Source: Candidatus Aerophobota bacterium (GTDB taxonomy: Bacteria > Aerophobota > Aerophobia > Aerophobales > AE-B3A). Taken from it: DNA of 15,901 nt. The position numbers were made by a program, and so were the translations under genes. Numbering within the stretch: position 1 is the first letter of the stretch; each line of letters starts with the position of its first letter. This document shows positions 15,542-15,901 of the stretch, one piece after another. A model generated the notes under the pieces. The model was not told the DNA's origin. It was given only the letters and a program-made list of their open reading frames with translations, and did not search any database. The stretch is taken from NCBI GenBank assembly GCA_030602105.1, contig JAUWAK010000012.1, positions 1-15,901 on the forward strand, in the 5' to 3' direction.

Positions 15542-15551
15542 ATGTGTTTTG

Positions 15552-15580
15552 TTGACAAACTCTAGGTGGTGTATTATATT
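15552..15580 (+). promoter_or_regulatory. Strong promoter for the acidic repeat protein gene
   Basis: TTGACA (15552-15557) and TATATT (15575-15580) are separated by 17 nt, eleven of twelve matches. The expected start near 15587 gives a leader of about 39 nt that contains a near-ideal Shine-Dalgarno, AAGGAGGT (15612-15619), 6 nt before the ATG. Promoter and ribosome-binding site together suggest high expression. Confidence 0.8.
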
Positions 15581-15625
15581 TTGGAGTGAACTTTCCAGTT
15601 TTAACAGACAGAAGGAGGTAAGGGT

Positions 15626-15901
15626 ATGCCAGAAGAGGACAGTGTAAACCGAGAAGAGGACAGTGCAATGCCTGAAGAGGACAGTGCAAAGGTAGAGGAA
15701 GACAGTGCAGAGCCAGAGGAAGACAGTGCAAAGGTAGAGGAAGACAGTGCAAAGGTAGAGGAAGACAGTGCAAAGCCTGAAGAAGACACTGCAGAGCTAG
15801 AGGAAGACACTGCAAAGGTAGAGGAAGACAGTGCAAAGCCAGAGGAAGACAGTGCAAAGCCAGAGGAAGACAGTGCAAAGGTAGAGGAAGACAGTGCAGA
15901 G
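15626..15901 (+). CDS. Acidic heptad-repeat protein, partial (C-terminus beyond window), function unknown
   Basis: The visible 92 residues consist of 13 consecutive 7-residue repeats plus one residue, consensus [K/E]-[P/V/L]-E-E-D-[S/T]-A, starting directly at the initiator Met (MPEEDSV). There is no signal peptide, membrane segment, Cys or aromatic residue. Each unit carries three acidic residues and usually one Lys, so the chain is strongly negative. Pro in about half the units argues against a continuous helix, and the hydrophobic positions are spaced 2 and 5 apart and not 3 and 4, so it is not a classical coiled coil. An intrinsically disordered segment is most likely. The gene is supported by a strong promoter and an AAGGAGGT site 6 nt upstream. 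The frame is open at the window end, so the rest could be a globular domain or more repeats. I do not recognise the family. Confidence 0.8.
   Translation, partial: MPEEDSVNREEDSAMPEEDSAKVEEDSAEPEEDSAKVEEDSAKVEEDSAKPEEDTAELEEDTAKVEEDSAKPEEDSAKPEEDSAKVEEDSAE
15626..15901 (+). repeat. 21-bp tandem repeat array, about 13 copies, in frame
   Basis: The unit is GAGGAAGACAGTGCAAAGGTA with variation mostly at the last two codons. Four units read exactly AAGGTAGAGGAAGACAGTGCA. The first three units use GAAGAGGAC where nearly all later ones use GAGGAAGAC, and units 8-9 share GACACT for GACAGT, so there are recognisable sub-families. Every unit is a multiple of three, which keeps the frame through copy-number changes. 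The array reaches the end of the window. Confidence 0.95.

Noticed and set aside
15513..15878. Minus-strand open frame of Leu/His/Cys-rich heptads across the repeat array
   Set aside because: It is the mirror of the repetitive plus-strand gene, which has the promoter and ribosome-binding site; the minus frame has neither and an implausible composition.
15626..15901. CRISPR array
   Set aside because: The 21-bp units are directly adjacent with no unique spacers, preserve a reading frame, and there is no cas gene nearby.

Overview
This is a bacterial chromosomal window with two blocks of different character. No rRNA, tRNA, IS or phage gene was seen, and the sequence does not allow a firm taxonomic placement. 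Several genes start with GTG or TTG, and Arg is often AGA/AGG. The sigma70-type promoters are strong (TTGACA / TATAxT). A SurA-like secreted chaperone without a lipobox next to murA hints at a diderm, and the oligosaccharide/peptide-type ABC cassette resembles those of anaerobic, often thermophilic lineages such as Thermotogae, Chloroflexi or related candidate phyla. Both points are inference.

Left block (1-7940, minus strand), transcribed right to left: an HNH endonuclease-like protein, purC (purine synthesis), prfA (release factor 1), mfd (transcription-repair coupling), a SurA/parvulin chaperone and murA (peptidoglycan precursor synthesis, cut by the window start). Neighbours lie 5 nt apart, overlap by 14 nt, or are separated by 19 and 40 nt. 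The exception is the 195-nt purC-prfA gap, which carries an exact-consensus internal promoter. A second promoter stands before the HNH gene.

Centre (7941-8500): about 560 bp of non-coding DNA with hairpins, a 19-bp direct repeat, a + strand promoter, possible operator-like palindromes and a long leader.

Right block (8287-14305, plus strand): a family-5 ABC importer, namely a binding protein, a 207-nt gap holding a perfect 11-bp stem hairpin, then two permeases and two ATPases joined by 4-nt stop/start overlaps. The binding-protein gene appears to have a 1-nt frameshift at its start: the good ribosome-binding site and GTG are out of frame with the signal peptide. By eye this block is more GC-rich than its flanks. 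A decayed minus-strand remnant that looks like a DUF4432 (aldose-epimerase-like) gene lies just behind it, which supports a sugar role for the transporter.

Right end: comF-like phosphoribosyltransferase gene with its own promoter, then a strong promoter and an excellent ribosome-binding site leading into an unusual acidic protein made, as far as visible, entirely of 7-residue repeats (13 copies of a 21-bp unit), which runs off the window. That open-ended heptad-repeat gene is the most unusual item here.
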